DNA of 64,000 nt from Mangrovimonas sp. YM274. Lineage in GTDB: Bacteria; Bacteroidota; Bacteroidia; Flavobacteriales; Flavobacteriaceae. The notes under the pieces were generated by a model. It did no database searches. It was not told the origin of the DNA and was given only the letters and a program-made list of their open reading frames with translations. How positions within the stretch are numbered: the first letter of the stretch is position 1; every line of letters starts with the position of its first letter. Position numbers and translations under genes: made by a program. Positions 19,600 to 27,294 of the stretch are shown here, one piece after another. The stretch is taken from positions 2,404,128 through 2,468,127 of the forward strand of contig NZ_CP133091.1 of assembly GCF_030908385.1 (NCBI RefSeq), written 5' to 3'.

Positions 19600-20952
19600 G
19601 TGACTTTTCAAGACCTTAATTTAAATACCCCGCTTTACAATGCCCTTGAAGATTTGGGTTTTAGCACCCCAACGCCTATTCAAGAACAAGCTTTTAATGT
19701 CGTAGCTTCAGGTAAAGACGTTGTAGGTATCGCACAAACGGGAACGGGTAAAACATTTGCCTATATGCTTCCTATCCTGAGAAATCTAAAGTTTTCTACT
19801 CAAGACAATCCTAGAGTCTTAGTATTGGTTCCTACTAGAGAACTTGTGGTACAGGTGGTTGAAGAAATAGAAAAACTAGCCAAATATATCAATGTTCGCG
19901 TATTAGGAGTTTATGGAGGCACCAACATCAATACACAAAAACGAGCTGTTGCTGAAGGTCTTGACATTTTGGTTGCCACACCAGGGCGTCTTTACGATTT
20001 GGGCGTAAGCAGGGTGTTACAATTAAAATCGATTCAGAAACTTGTAATTGATGAAGTTGATGTGATGCTAGACCTTGGCTTTAGACATCAATTGATGAAT
20101 ATTTTCGATATTCTTCCGGAACGCCGGCAAAACATCATGTTTTCTGCAACTATGACAGAGGACGTAGACCAATTGATTTCCCAATTTTTTATTGCTCCCA
20201 AACGTGTTACGGTTGCTGTTTCGGGAACTCCATTGGAAAACATCATCCAAGAACGTTATGAAGTCAAAAACTTCTACACAAAAGTAAATTTACTTCGTGA
20301 GTTATTGAGTGACAAGGATACCTATAATAAAGTCATCATTTTTGTGGCTTTCAAAAAAATGGCCGATCGTTTATTTGATCAATTGGAGGAAGAATTTAAC
20401 GATGAATGTTGTGTAATCCATTCCAACAAAACCCAAAACTACAGATTGCGCAGTATAGCTCAGTTTCAAGCTGGAGACAACCGCATTTTGATTGCTACCG
20501 ATGTTATGGCTCGAGGATTGGATATTGACAATGTCTCCCACGTGATCAATTTTGACACTCCTCACTACCCTGAAAACTACATGCACCGCATAGGAAGGAC
20601 TGGTAGGGCTGAGAAAAAAGGACACGCTTTAGTCTTCTCAACACAGGCAGAGTTAGAATATATTTCAGAAATTGAAGCCTATATGGACATGGAAATACCA
20701 TTGCTTCCTTTCCCTGAATCTGTGGCTATTTCCGAGGAACTTATTGAAGAAGAACGCCCACAAATAAAAGAACACCACAATCCAACAAAACGATCGCAGG
20801 AAGATGTTCCCGGACCAGCATTCCACGAAAAATCTGAAAAGAATAAAAAGAAAAACTTGGGAGGCTCTTACCGAAGGGAAATAGCTAAGAAATATAAAAA
20901 GCCTAAAACTAGAGGAGATAAAAATTTCAACAGACGAAAAAAAAGGAAATAA
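19600..20952 (+). CDS. DEAD-box RNA helicase (with DEVD motif II)
   Basis: ATP-dependent RNA helicase acting in ribosome assembly or RNA decay. The 450-residue protein has all helicase motifs: Q motif with GFSTPTPIQEQ, AQTGTGKT (I), PTREL (Ia), TPGR (Ib), motif II written DEVD instead of DEAD, SAT (III), ATDVMARGLDI (V) and HRIGRTGR (VI). The last 60 residues are a lysine/arginine-rich RNA-binding tail. Start is GTG at 19600; the first residues MTFQDLNLNTPL match the normal start of the family. The DEVD change keeps the two acidic residues that bind Mg-ATP, so it should be active. The S1/P1 nuclease gene begins 4 bp after the stop. Confidence 0.95.
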   Translation: MTFQDLNLNTPLYNALEDLGFSTPTPIQEQAFNVVASGKDVVGIAQTGTGKTFAYMLPILRNLKFSTQDNPRVLVLVPTRELVVQVVEEIEKLAKYINVRVLGVYGGTNINTQKRAVAEGLDILVATPGRLYDLGVSRVLQLKSIQKLVIDEVDVMLDLGFRHQLMNIFDILPERRQNIMFSATMTEDVDQLISQFFIAPKRVTVAVSGTPLENIIQERYEVKNFYTKVNLLRELLSDKDTYNKVIIFVAFKKMADRLFDQLEEEFNDECCVIHSNKTQNYRLRSIAQFQAGDNRILIATDVMARGLDIDNVSHVINFDTPHYPENYMHRIGRTGRAEKKGHALVFSTQAELEYISEIEAYMDMEIPLLPFPESVAISEELIEEERPQIKEHHNPTKRSQEDVPGPAFHEKSEKNKKKNLGGSYRREIAKKYKKPKTRGDKNFNRRKKRK

Positions 20953-20956
20953 TATT

Positions 20957-21736
20957 ATGAAAGCAAAACTCACCATCGCCCTTTTCACTTTAGCATTCCT
21001 TATTCAACCTTTAAATGCCGCTCTTAAATGGGGCCAAACAGGCCACAGAACTATAGGGGCCATTGCCGACCAATATCTTACTGGAAAGGCTAAGCGTAAT
21101 ATAAAAAAGATCCTCAATCACGAATCTCTAGCGTTTACCTCAACCTTTGCCGACGAAATAAAATCGGACAATCGTTATAATGAATTTTACACCTGGCACT
21201 TTGTGAATATGGATTTTGATGAAAGCTATGAAAGTTCCACAAAAAATCCTGAAGGCGATTTGATAGTTGGTATAGAGCGCTGCAAAGCTATTATCACTGA
21301 TGACAATGCTTCTATGGCAGACAAAGCTTTCTACTTAAAAATGTTGGTACACTTAATTGGTGACCTTCACCAACCCTTACATGTTGGCCGTCTTGAAGAC
21401 CGGGGAGGAAATGATATTAAGGTGCAATGGCAATTTCGTGACACCAATTTACACAGTGTTTGGGACAGTAAAATGATTGACGCATTTAACATGAGTTATT
21501 CCGAATTGGCCGATAATACCGCCTATATATCCAAGGAGCAGGTAAAAGCCATACAGGAAGGCTCTCTTTTGGACTGGGTTCAAGAATCGCAACAATTGGC
21601 AAAAACAGTATATGCCTCGGTCGAGGAAGGTGACAATCTAAGAAACAGATATTCTTACGAGCATTTTGGAACGGTTCGCTCTCAATTGCAAAAAGGAGGT
21701 ATTCGTTTAGCAAAAGTTTTAAACGATCTGTTTTAA
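20957..21736 (+). CDS. Secreted S1/P1 family zinc nuclease
   Basis: Exported endonuclease that cuts single-stranded RNA and DNA and can release 3'-phosphate. The 259-residue precursor has a signal peptide (residues 1-21). Mature zinc ligands are in place: Trp25 and His30 (KWGQTGHRT), Asp in FADEIKSD, His in YTWHFVN, the HLIGDLHQPLHVG cluster, and HSVWD. It follows the DEAD-box gene after 4 bp, so an intracellular helicase and a periplasmic nuclease share a transcript. A strong bidirectional terminator lies downstream. The likely role is nucleic-acid scavenging. Confidence 0.94.
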   Translation: MKAKLTIALFTLAFLIQPLNAALKWGQTGHRTIGAIADQYLTGKAKRNIKKILNHESLAFTSTFADEIKSDNRYNEFYTWHFVNMDFDESYESSTKNPEGDLIVGIERCKAIITDDNASMADKAFYLKMLVHLIGDLHQPLHVGRLEDRGGNDIKVQWQFRDTNLHSVWDSKMIDAFNMSYSELADNTAYISKEQVKAIQEGSLLDWVQESQQLAKTVYASVEEGDNLRNRYSYEHFGTVRSQLQKGGIRLAKVLNDLF

Positions 21737-21763
21737 AAATCCCGGCAATAAAAAAATTATCCA

Positions 21764-21801
21764 CAAAAAAGCAATAGTTAAATTAACTGTTGCTTTTTTT
21801 T
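21764..21801. terminator. Bidirectional terminator between the S1/P1 nuclease and pnuC
   Basis: Stem GCAATAGTT (21771-21779) pairs with AACTGTTGC (21785-21793), with six A before and eight T after, so it can end transcripts from both sides. Confidence 0.85.
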
Positions 21802-21804
21802 ATC

Positions 21805-22371
21805 CTATGCCGACGCAAGAAGAGACCTTCTCCATTTTACAAAACCAATAAAAGAAAATACGGTATAAATTAAAGTTAGCCCTAAATAATAATTAAGATC
21901 CTTATTAAAATACAGGAACAATGTAAGACTATTAATTACAATCCAAAACCCCCAAGCACTGAGTACTTTTTTCGCCTCCAAATAACTGGCAATAAAACTA
22001 AAAATGGTTGTAAAAGCATCTAAATATGGACTGACAGCGTCTGTATAAACATCAAAGCACTTCCCTAAAATTACAGACAGGCTCACTCCTATTACTACCA
22101 AACCTATATTTTGAATAATAGTATTATTGCTCACTTTTAATTGATTGGTCTTAGTATTATTTTTTGTCCACATCCACAGACCATAAAAGCCGATTATGAC
22201 ATAATACACATACAGAATTGCCTCGGAATAAAGTTTAATCCTATAAAATAGGAAAATACTCAACAAAGAACCTGCAATGCCAAAATACCAACAAAATCGA
22301 TTCTCCTTTATCAAAAGAATCAAATAAACGAGTCCAAATATTACAGCCGTAACTTCAAGTGCTAGTTCCAT
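21805..22371 (-). CDS. pnuC: PnuC family vitamin-precursor transporter
   Basis: Inner-membrane facilitator of the PnuC/SWEET-fold family, 188 residues with about seven membrane segments. WYFGIAGSLLSI, YYVIIGFYGLWMW and NSLTLFLYFNKDLNYYLGL carry the aromatic motifs of the family. PnuC proteins take up nicotinamide riboside, thiamine (PnuT) or riboflavin (PnuX), trapped by phosphorylation inside; in Bacteroidota thiamine is frequent. No thiamine kinase, NadR-like kinase or TPP riboswitch is next to it, so the substrate remains open. Its ATG shares one base with the stop of the upstream 2OG-oxygenase gene, which makes the two products translationally coupled. Confidence 0.9.
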   Translation of the reverse strand: MELALEVTAVIFGLVYLILLIKENRFCWYFGIAGSLLSIFLFYRIKLYSEAILYVYYVIIGFYGLWMWTKNNTKTNQLKVSNNTIIQNIGLVVIGVSLSVILGKCFDVYTDAVSPYLDAFTTIFSFIASYLEAKKVLSAWGFWIVINSLTLFLYFNKDLNYYLGLTLIYTVFSFIGFVKWRRSLLASA

Positions 22372-23156
22372 TAAAAGAGGTTTAGATAGTCGCTATAATA
22401 ATCCTTTGCATTGTAATGCTTTCCTAAAAATGTAAAAGATGCATCTGGTTTGGGAATAGAAAAGAATGCCATAGAAAAACGCTCTTCGTCCAATTGTTTT
22501 GGCAGATCCACCTGATGTTTTAAAGCTGTCACTGAACCTTGACTTAGCATTTCCAATCCATAACCTGCAAAACCAAACATGGTTTGTTTTGTTCCTAAGG
22601 TTATGGTTTCAGTTTGATTATTTAAATAAGATAAGCCTTCCTTTAAACCACACGGAAACACCGAAAACAAAGATACATCCACATGATTGGATAAACGAGT
22701 CTCATTAAACCCAACAACATTGCAATCGCTTGGTTTTGGGTAATAATTACAGGATACCATGTGGCCAAAATTTTCCTCATAAACAGTTTTCAACTCTGAA
22801 TTCCCCAAATGGTCTAGACATTCCAATTCAAAAGCTTGGACCTGTTGTTTTAATCTTGGAAAATCCTCCTTTATAAACAGTTGAAATTCCTTTGGAAACT
22901 TTTCTGCATCCGTGAATTCAGAAAGCACAAAAGAATGCAGCATATCTGTACTATACTGATTCAAACTATCCTCTTGCCCTATAAAAGAATACCCATCAAA
23001 AGCTTTGATGAATTCAGATTGAAGGAACTGCTTTCTATATGGTAACGGTTGACCAACAAACTCTTTAAAGGCAATGCGGATAGTATCATTAGGCACTGAG
23101 TCGGTATAAGAATCAATAATCTGAGGTAGTTTTGAGGAAGAAAATTTTAAATTCAT
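22371..23156 (-). CDS. 2-oxoglutarate/Fe(II) oxygenase of the isopenicillin N synthase-like class
   Basis: A 261-residue cytoplasmic protein of the isopenicillin N synthase/plant DIOX type. It has the NYYPKPSD motif (138-145), iron triad His158-x-Asp160 (NHVDVSLFSVF) and His214 (ALKHQV), and the 2-oxoglutarate anchor Arg226-x-Ser228 (ERFSMAFF). The 54-residue distance from Asp160 to His214 is normal for the fold. The ATG at 23156 is preferred over an in-frame TTG at 23162. The product is coupled to PnuC by a one-base overlap. I infer that it oxidises the compound imported by PnuC or a product of it, such as a pyrimidine or pyridine vitamer, but no substrate can be assigned. No close relative with a known function is evident to me. 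Confidence 0.8.
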   Translation of the reverse strand: MNLKFSSSKLPQIIDSYTDSVPNDTIRIAFKEFVGQPLPYRKQFLQSEFIKAFDGYSFIGQEDSLNQYSTDMLHSFVLSEFTDAEKFPKEFQLFIKEDFPRLKQQVQAFELECLDHLGNSELKTVYEENFGHMVSCNYYPKPSDCNVVGFNETRLSNHVDVSLFSVFPCGLKEGLSYLNNQTETITLGTKQTMFGFAGYGLEMLSQGSVTALKHQVDLPKQLDEERFSMAFFSIPKPDASFTFLGKHYNAKDYYSDYLNLF

Positions 23157-23160
23157 AGAC

Positions 23161-23197
23161 AAATAAAAAGCGGTGCATCATTAAAATACACCGCTCA
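23161..23197 (-). terminator. Terminator of lpdA
   Basis: On the minus strand AGCGGTG (23195-23189) pairs with CACCGCT (23175-23169), followed by TTTTATTT. It abuts the start of the oxygenase gene, so the oxygenase and pnuC need read-through or a promoter inside this short gap. Confidence 0.8.
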
Positions 23198-23236
23198 TTA
23201 AAATTGGTAAACACTTAAAATATGCTTAATGTGTAA

Positions 23237-24637
23237 TTACACATGTAAAGCTCTATCTCCTGTTGCAGCCAAAGCCGCTTCTTTAATAGCTTCTGTAAAG
23301 GTCGGGTGAGCGTGGGACATACGCGAAACATCCTCAGCAGACGCTCTGTATTCCATAGCGACTACCGCTTCCGCGATCATATCGGCTGCACGGGCTCCTA
23401 ACATATGTACTCCAAGAATTTCATCAGTTTGCTTATCGGCAAGTACCTTTACAAATCCATCCAAATCCATACTAGCTCTACTTCTACCCAAAGCACGCAT
23501 TGGGAATTGCCCAACTTTATAGGCTACACCAGCTTCTTTCAATTGCTCTTCAGATTTTCCTACAGCCGCAACCTCTGGCCATGTATACACAACCCCTGGA
23601 ATTAAATTATAATCGATATGCGGCTTTTGTCCGGCCAAAGTTTCAGCAACAAATACGCCTTCTTCCTCAGCTTTATGGGCCAACATCGCTCCTTTTACAA
23701 CATCTCCAATAGCGTAAATGTTGGAAGCCGAAGTTTGTAAATGGTCATTGACTTCAACTTGTCCTCTATCGTTCAACTTCACACCAGCAGCTTCAGCATT
23801 TAAACCATCGGTATAAGGACGACGTCCAACAGACACCAAACAATAATCTCCTCTAAACTCTACTTCTTCTCCTTTTTTATTGTCAGCTTTAACCACTACT
23901 TCATCACCAACACGCTCCACAGATTTTACTTTGTGAGAGGTATTGATTTTGAATTTTTGCTTCTTTAATACCTTGTTCAATTCTTTAGACAAACCACCAT
24001 CCATAGTTGGGATGATACGGTCCATATACTCAACAACGCTTACTTCAGCTCCTAAACGCTTGTACACTTGACCAAGCTCTAAACCTATTACACCACCACC
24101 AATAACGATAAGGTGCTTTGGAATTTCTTTCAATTTTAGGGCTTCCGTAGAAGTAATGATTCGCTCTTTATCTATTTCAATAAATGGCAAACTTGAAGGT
24201 TTGGAACCTGTAGCGATAATCGTATTCTTAGCTTCTATCTCAATAGTTTCCTTACCTGTAATCGTTATATGAGTAGCATCTTTAAACGCTCCTAAACCTT
24301 CGTAAACATCGATGTTGTTTTTCTTCATCAAGAAATCGATACCACCAGTAGTTTGGTCTACCACTGCCTGTTTACGGGCAATCATTTTTTCCAAGTTTAC
24401 TTTGATGTCTCCTGGAATTTCAATTCCGTGCTCTTCAAAATGCTTTACGGCATCTTCGTAGTGGTGAGAAGAATCTAAAAGGGCTTTACTTGGAATACAT
24501 CCTACGTTAAGACAAGTTCCTCCAAGTGTTGAATATTTTTCTATGATTGCTGTTTTCATTCCCAATTGGGCGCAGCGAATGGCCGCCACATACCCTCCAG
24601 GACCAGAGCCTATAACGGCTACATCGTATGAATTCAT
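23237..24637 (-). CDS. lpdA: Dihydrolipoyl dehydrogenase (E3)
   Basis: FAD-dependent E3 subunit shared by the pyruvate, 2-oxoglutarate and branched-chain 2-oxoacid dehydrogenase complexes and possibly the glycine cleavage system; reoxidises dihydrolipoyl groups with NAD+. The 466-residue protein has FAD motif IGSGPGGYVAAI (9-20), the redox disulfide Cys42/Cys47 (GGTCLNVGCIPSKAL), the NAD motif VIGGGVIGLELG, and the active-site His444/Glu449 in HAHPTFTE at the dimer interface. It is monocistronic with its own terminator; the E1 and E2 genes are not in the window. Confidence 0.97.
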   Translation of the reverse strand: MNSYDVAVIGSGPGGYVAAIRCAQLGMKTAIIEKYSTLGGTCLNVGCIPSKALLDSSHHYEDAVKHFEEHGIEIPGDIKVNLEKMIARKQAVVDQTTGGIDFLMKKNNIDVYEGLGAFKDATHITITGKETIEIEAKNTIIATGSKPSSLPFIEIDKERIITSTEALKLKEIPKHLIVIGGGVIGLELGQVYKRLGAEVSVVEYMDRIIPTMDGGLSKELNKVLKKQKFKINTSHKVKSVERVGDEVVVKADNKKGEEVEFRGDYCLVSVGRRPYTDGLNAEAAGVKLNDRGQVEVNDHLQTSASNIYAIGDVVKGAMLAHKAEEEGVFVAETLAGQKPHIDYNLIPGVVYTWPEVAAVGKSEEQLKEAGVAYKVGQFPMRALGRSRASMDLDGFVKVLADKQTDEILGVHMLGARAADMIAEAVVAMEYRASAEDVSRMSHAHPTFTEAIKEAALAATGDRALHV

Positions 24638-24672
24638 AAGGTTTTGTTTATTCGATTTTGTTAAAACGATTA

Positions 24673-24680
24673 CAAAAGTA
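24673..24680 (-). promoter_or_regulatory. Putative -7 box of lpdA
   Basis: TACTTTTG on the minus strand, 36 bp before the lpdA ATG; fits TAnnTTTG. A TTG 16 bp upstream is somewhat close for a -33 element. Confidence 0.45.
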
Positions 24681-24766
24681 CAAATGTTTTAGGTCACAAC
24701 CATGAAAAAACAATCTCTTATCCAGTAGATTTCTCAATTATCCGTTTCTATTTAACATTAAAGCTT

Positions 24767-25392
24767 TTACGATGGAAATCCAAGCATATCGCCCATGCCC
24801 ACGGTAAACAACCAACTCCCATAAATGGCATGCTCTATTGATACCAAAGTGGTAGATTTTGTCTTTAAAAAAGTAAGGGCAAACAATAAGCCTCCCAAAA
24901 AGGTCATGATGAGTACCAATGTATTCTTAAACATTAAATGCGCCATTGAAAACACAAGTGCATTTAAGATTATAGATATCCACTTACTTTTCATTAAATT
25001 TTGATACCTATTAAAGTACAGCGTCCTATAAATAAGTTCTTGTGGATAGACAGAAAAAGCGCATACATAAACAAAATCAACACCCACATTTTGGGTTTGG
25101 AAAGTAAAACGCAGAACAAATTTCCCTTATCCGTAAAATACACAAAGGAGGTAGTGAGGATTGCTATGATGAGAAATTTGGCAAAAGTAAGTTTCCAAAA
25201 TGTTTTCCAATTGATGGTTGGGGACAATTGAAACCTTACGTCTTCCACTTTCAGTAAAAGGTAGATTACATACAAAAACCCCACACTTCCTAGAAATAGT
25301 TTAATCACCGGAGGGTATTCCAAAGCAAAACTTACCGGCAAAATCACAAAAATGATTAAAAATTCAAGCCACCTGTAAGTTTTGGATTCCAT
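24767..25392 (-). pseudogene. CPBP family intramembrane metalloprotease, split by a one-base frameshift
   Basis: The gene is read in two frames. From the ATG at 25392 the frame gives about 115 residues of membrane protein, up to KMWVLILFMYALF. It then loses the family sequence and stops at about 24994. The second frame, open to 24767, carries SVYPQELIYRTLYF, then AHLMFKNT and EHAIYGSW. These are the three CPBP (Abi/CAAX protease) motifs, in the PQE variant seen in bacterial relatives. Adding one base to the run of five A (plus strand, 25054-25058) gives a smooth join, ALFSVYPQELIYR. The cause may be a true loss, a homopolymer read error, or rarely ribosomal slippage. The gene starts 1 bp after the Lrp-type regulator ends. 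Intact relatives are about 208 residues. Confidence 0.8.
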
Positions 25393-25393
25393 G

Positions 25394-25852
25394 TTACACT
25401 GTAATAGCCGTAGTATGCTTTACTTCATTGATTACAAACATACTGTGTGTACTTCCAATATGATTAATGGAAGTGAGTTTGTTTACCATAAATTTCCGAA
25501 AATCTTCCATATCTCGCACCATAACTTTCAATAAATAATCATAATCGCCACTTATATGATAGCATTCTACGACTTCCTTTAAATTGGCAACTTCCTCTTC
25601 AAACTTTACCACATAATCATGTGAATGCTGAATGAGCTTGATATGGCAAAAGGCCACAAACCCTCTATCCACCGATTCCTTATTCAAAAGCGCCACATAT
25701 TTTTGGATGACCCCTTCCCGCTCCAATTTCTTGATGCGTTCATAAACTGCAGTCACGGACAGGTTCAATTTATTGGAAAGTTCTTTATTGGTCTGCTTGC
25801 TGTCTGCCTGCAGTAATTTGAGGAGTTTTAAATCTGTTTTGTCCAAAGTCAT
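25394..25852 (-). CDS. Lrp/AsnC family transcriptional regulator
   Basis: A 152-residue regulator with an N-terminal winged helix-turn-helix (LDKTDLKLLKLLQ, LSVTAVYERIKKLEREGVI, residues 3-55) and a C-terminal RAM effector domain (residues 70-145, with GDYDYLLKVMVRDM). Lrp/AsnC proteins bind amino acids and control amino-acid metabolism as octamers. The gene diverges from the Cys/Met PLP enzyme gene across a 159-bp AT-rich gap, so this enzyme is the natural candidate target. The frameshifted CPBP gene follows 1 bp later. Confidence 0.93.
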   Translation of the reverse strand: MTLDKTDLKLLKLLQADSKQTNKELSNKLNLSVTAVYERIKKLEREGVIQKYVALLNKESVDRGFVAFCHIKLIQHSHDYVVKFEEEVANLKEVVECYHISGDYDYLLKVMVRDMEDFRKFMVNKLTSINHIGSTHSMFVINEVKHTTAITV

Positions 25853-26011
25853 GGTTGAAAAAATTTCTAAAGGAAAAGCGAATCTATCTATTTCAGTGTA
25901 AATTTAACCATAAAAACCAAGTATTACAGTTTTATTTTCCCAATAATCGAAATACTATTGACAATTATTCTATAATTTATCAATTTTGAAGAGTAAACAA
26001 AAAATTTAACC

Positions 26012-27235
26012 ATGGAATTTAAACCCGCAAACAAAATACAAGACTTACAATATTTTGGAGAATTTGGAGGTGTCAACCCATCCATTTCAGACTCTTCAAC
26101 TTACACCTTTTTATCTGCAAAAACCATGTTCGACACTTTCGAAGGGAATGCAGATGGATGCTACCTTTATTCACGTCACTCTTCTCCTTCCAACCTATAT
26201 TTAGGAGAAGCATTAGCAGCAATGGAAGGTACGGAAACAGCAAACGTATCCGCCTCTGGAATGGGTGCCATTACCCCAGTATTGATGCAATTGTGTGGCG
26301 CAGGAGAACATATCGTTTCCAGTAGAACCATCTACGGAGGAACGTATGCCTTCTTGAAGAATTTTATGCCACGTTTTAATGTATCCACGTCTTTTGTAGA
26401 CATTACTAAATTAGATGTCGTTGAAGCGGCCATTACCGAAAACACCAAAGTACTTTACTGCGAAACCGTAAGCAACCCACTTTTGGAAGTAGCCGATATT
26501 AAAGGGTTATCCGAAATTGCAAAACGCCACAATTTGACGTTGGTGGTAGACAATACATTTTCCCCATTGTCCATTAGCCCAGTAAAATTGGGAGCTGATG
26601 TGGTAATCCACAGTCTTACAAAATTCATTAATGGTTCCAGTGATACCGTTGGAGGTGTAGTATGTGGTAGCCAAGAGTTTATCGATGCGCTTCGTAATGT
26701 AAACGATGGTGCTTCTATGTTATTAGGACCTACTATGGATAGTCTTAGAGCGTCTTCAGTGTTGAAAAACTTGAGAACGCTTCACATTCGTATGATGCAA
26801 CACAGCCATAACGCCACTTATTTGGCTAAAAAATTTGAAGCTGATGGCTTGAAAACTGTATACCCTGGATTGGCATCACATCCATCCCACAATTTGTTCA
26901 AAAGCATGATGAACGAAAAATACGGTTTTGGTGGTATGTTGACTATTGATGTAGGCTCTTTAGACAAAGCCAACGAATTAATGGAACTTATGCAAGAGCG
27001 AAACTTAGGATATTTGGCCGTAAGTTTAGGGTTCTACAAAACACTTTTCAGTGCGCCGGGAAGCTCTACATCTTCTGAAATTCCAGAAGATGAACAAGCC
27101 GAAATGGGACTTACCGATGGCCTGATCCGTTTTTCTATTGGTTTGGACGCCGATATTGAGCGTACCTACGAAATGATGAGAGCCTGTATGGAAGAACTTA
27201 ATATTCTGAGCAAAGTATCTGAAATGGAAGTTTAG
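26012..27235 (+). CDS. Cys/Met metabolism PLP-dependent enzyme (methionine gamma-lyase or related)
   Basis: A 407-residue trans-sulfuration (cystathionine gamma-synthase family) enzyme. It has YSRHSSPSN for the neighbour's phosphate-binding Tyr/Arg, Tyr108 stacking on PLP (RTIYGGTY), Asp180 (VVDNTF) and Schiff-base Lys204 (HSLTKFING). Methionine gamma-lyase of Pseudomonas has a Cys two residues after this Tyr, while here it is Gly110, so true methionine gamma-lyase activity is uncertain. O-acetylhomoserine sulfhydrylase or cystathionine lyase/synthase are alternatives. It is controlled probably by the divergent Lrp-type regulator. A strong bidirectional terminator follows. Confidence 0.88.
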   Translation: MEFKPANKIQDLQYFGEFGGVNPSISDSSTYTFLSAKTMFDTFEGNADGCYLYSRHSSPSNLYLGEALAAMEGTETANVSASGMGAITPVLMQLCGAGEHIVSSRTIYGGTYAFLKNFMPRFNVSTSFVDITKLDVVEAAITENTKVLYCETVSNPLLEVADIKGLSEIAKRHNLTLVVDNTFSPLSISPVKLGADVVIHSLTKFINGSSDTVGGVVCGSQEFIDALRNVNDGASMLLGPTMDSLRASSVLKNLRTLHIRMMQHSHNATYLAKKFEADGLKTVYPGLASHPSHNLFKSMMNEKYGFGGMLTIDVGSLDKANELMELMQERNLGYLAVSLGFYKTLFSAPGSSTSSEIPEDEQAEMGLTDGLIRFSIGLDADIERTYEMMRACMEELNILSKVSEMEV

Positions 27236-27256
27236 AATTTTATTCTGTTTTTATAA

Positions 27257-27292
27257 CAAAACGCCTTTCTATTTTCATTGAAAGGCGTTTTG
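27257..27292. terminator. Bidirectional terminator after the Cys/Met enzyme gene
   Basis: Perfect 13-bp stem: CAAAACGCCTTTC (27257-27269) pairs with GAAAGGCGTTTTG (27280-27292), ten-base loop. It also lies 2 bp beyond the stop of the convergent minus-strand gene. Confidence 0.9.
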
Positions 27293-27294
27293 CA

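Noticed and set aside
20665-20988. 107-residue hydrophobic open frame on the minus strand
   Set aside because: It is the complement of the Lys/Arg-rich tail of the DEAD-box helicase; complementary lysine codons give Phe/Leu-rich false membrane proteins.
21805-23236. TPP riboswitch expected near a Bacteroidota PnuC/PnuT gene
   Set aside because: No CTGAGA-type conserved core was found upstream of the oxygenase or pnuC; only the lpdA terminator is there.
25040-25065. Programmed -1 ribosomal frameshift in the CPBP gene
   Set aside because: The five-base run is short, no proper X-XXY-YYZ heptamer in the right frame and no clear downstream pseudoknot was seen; a one-base loss or read error is simpler.
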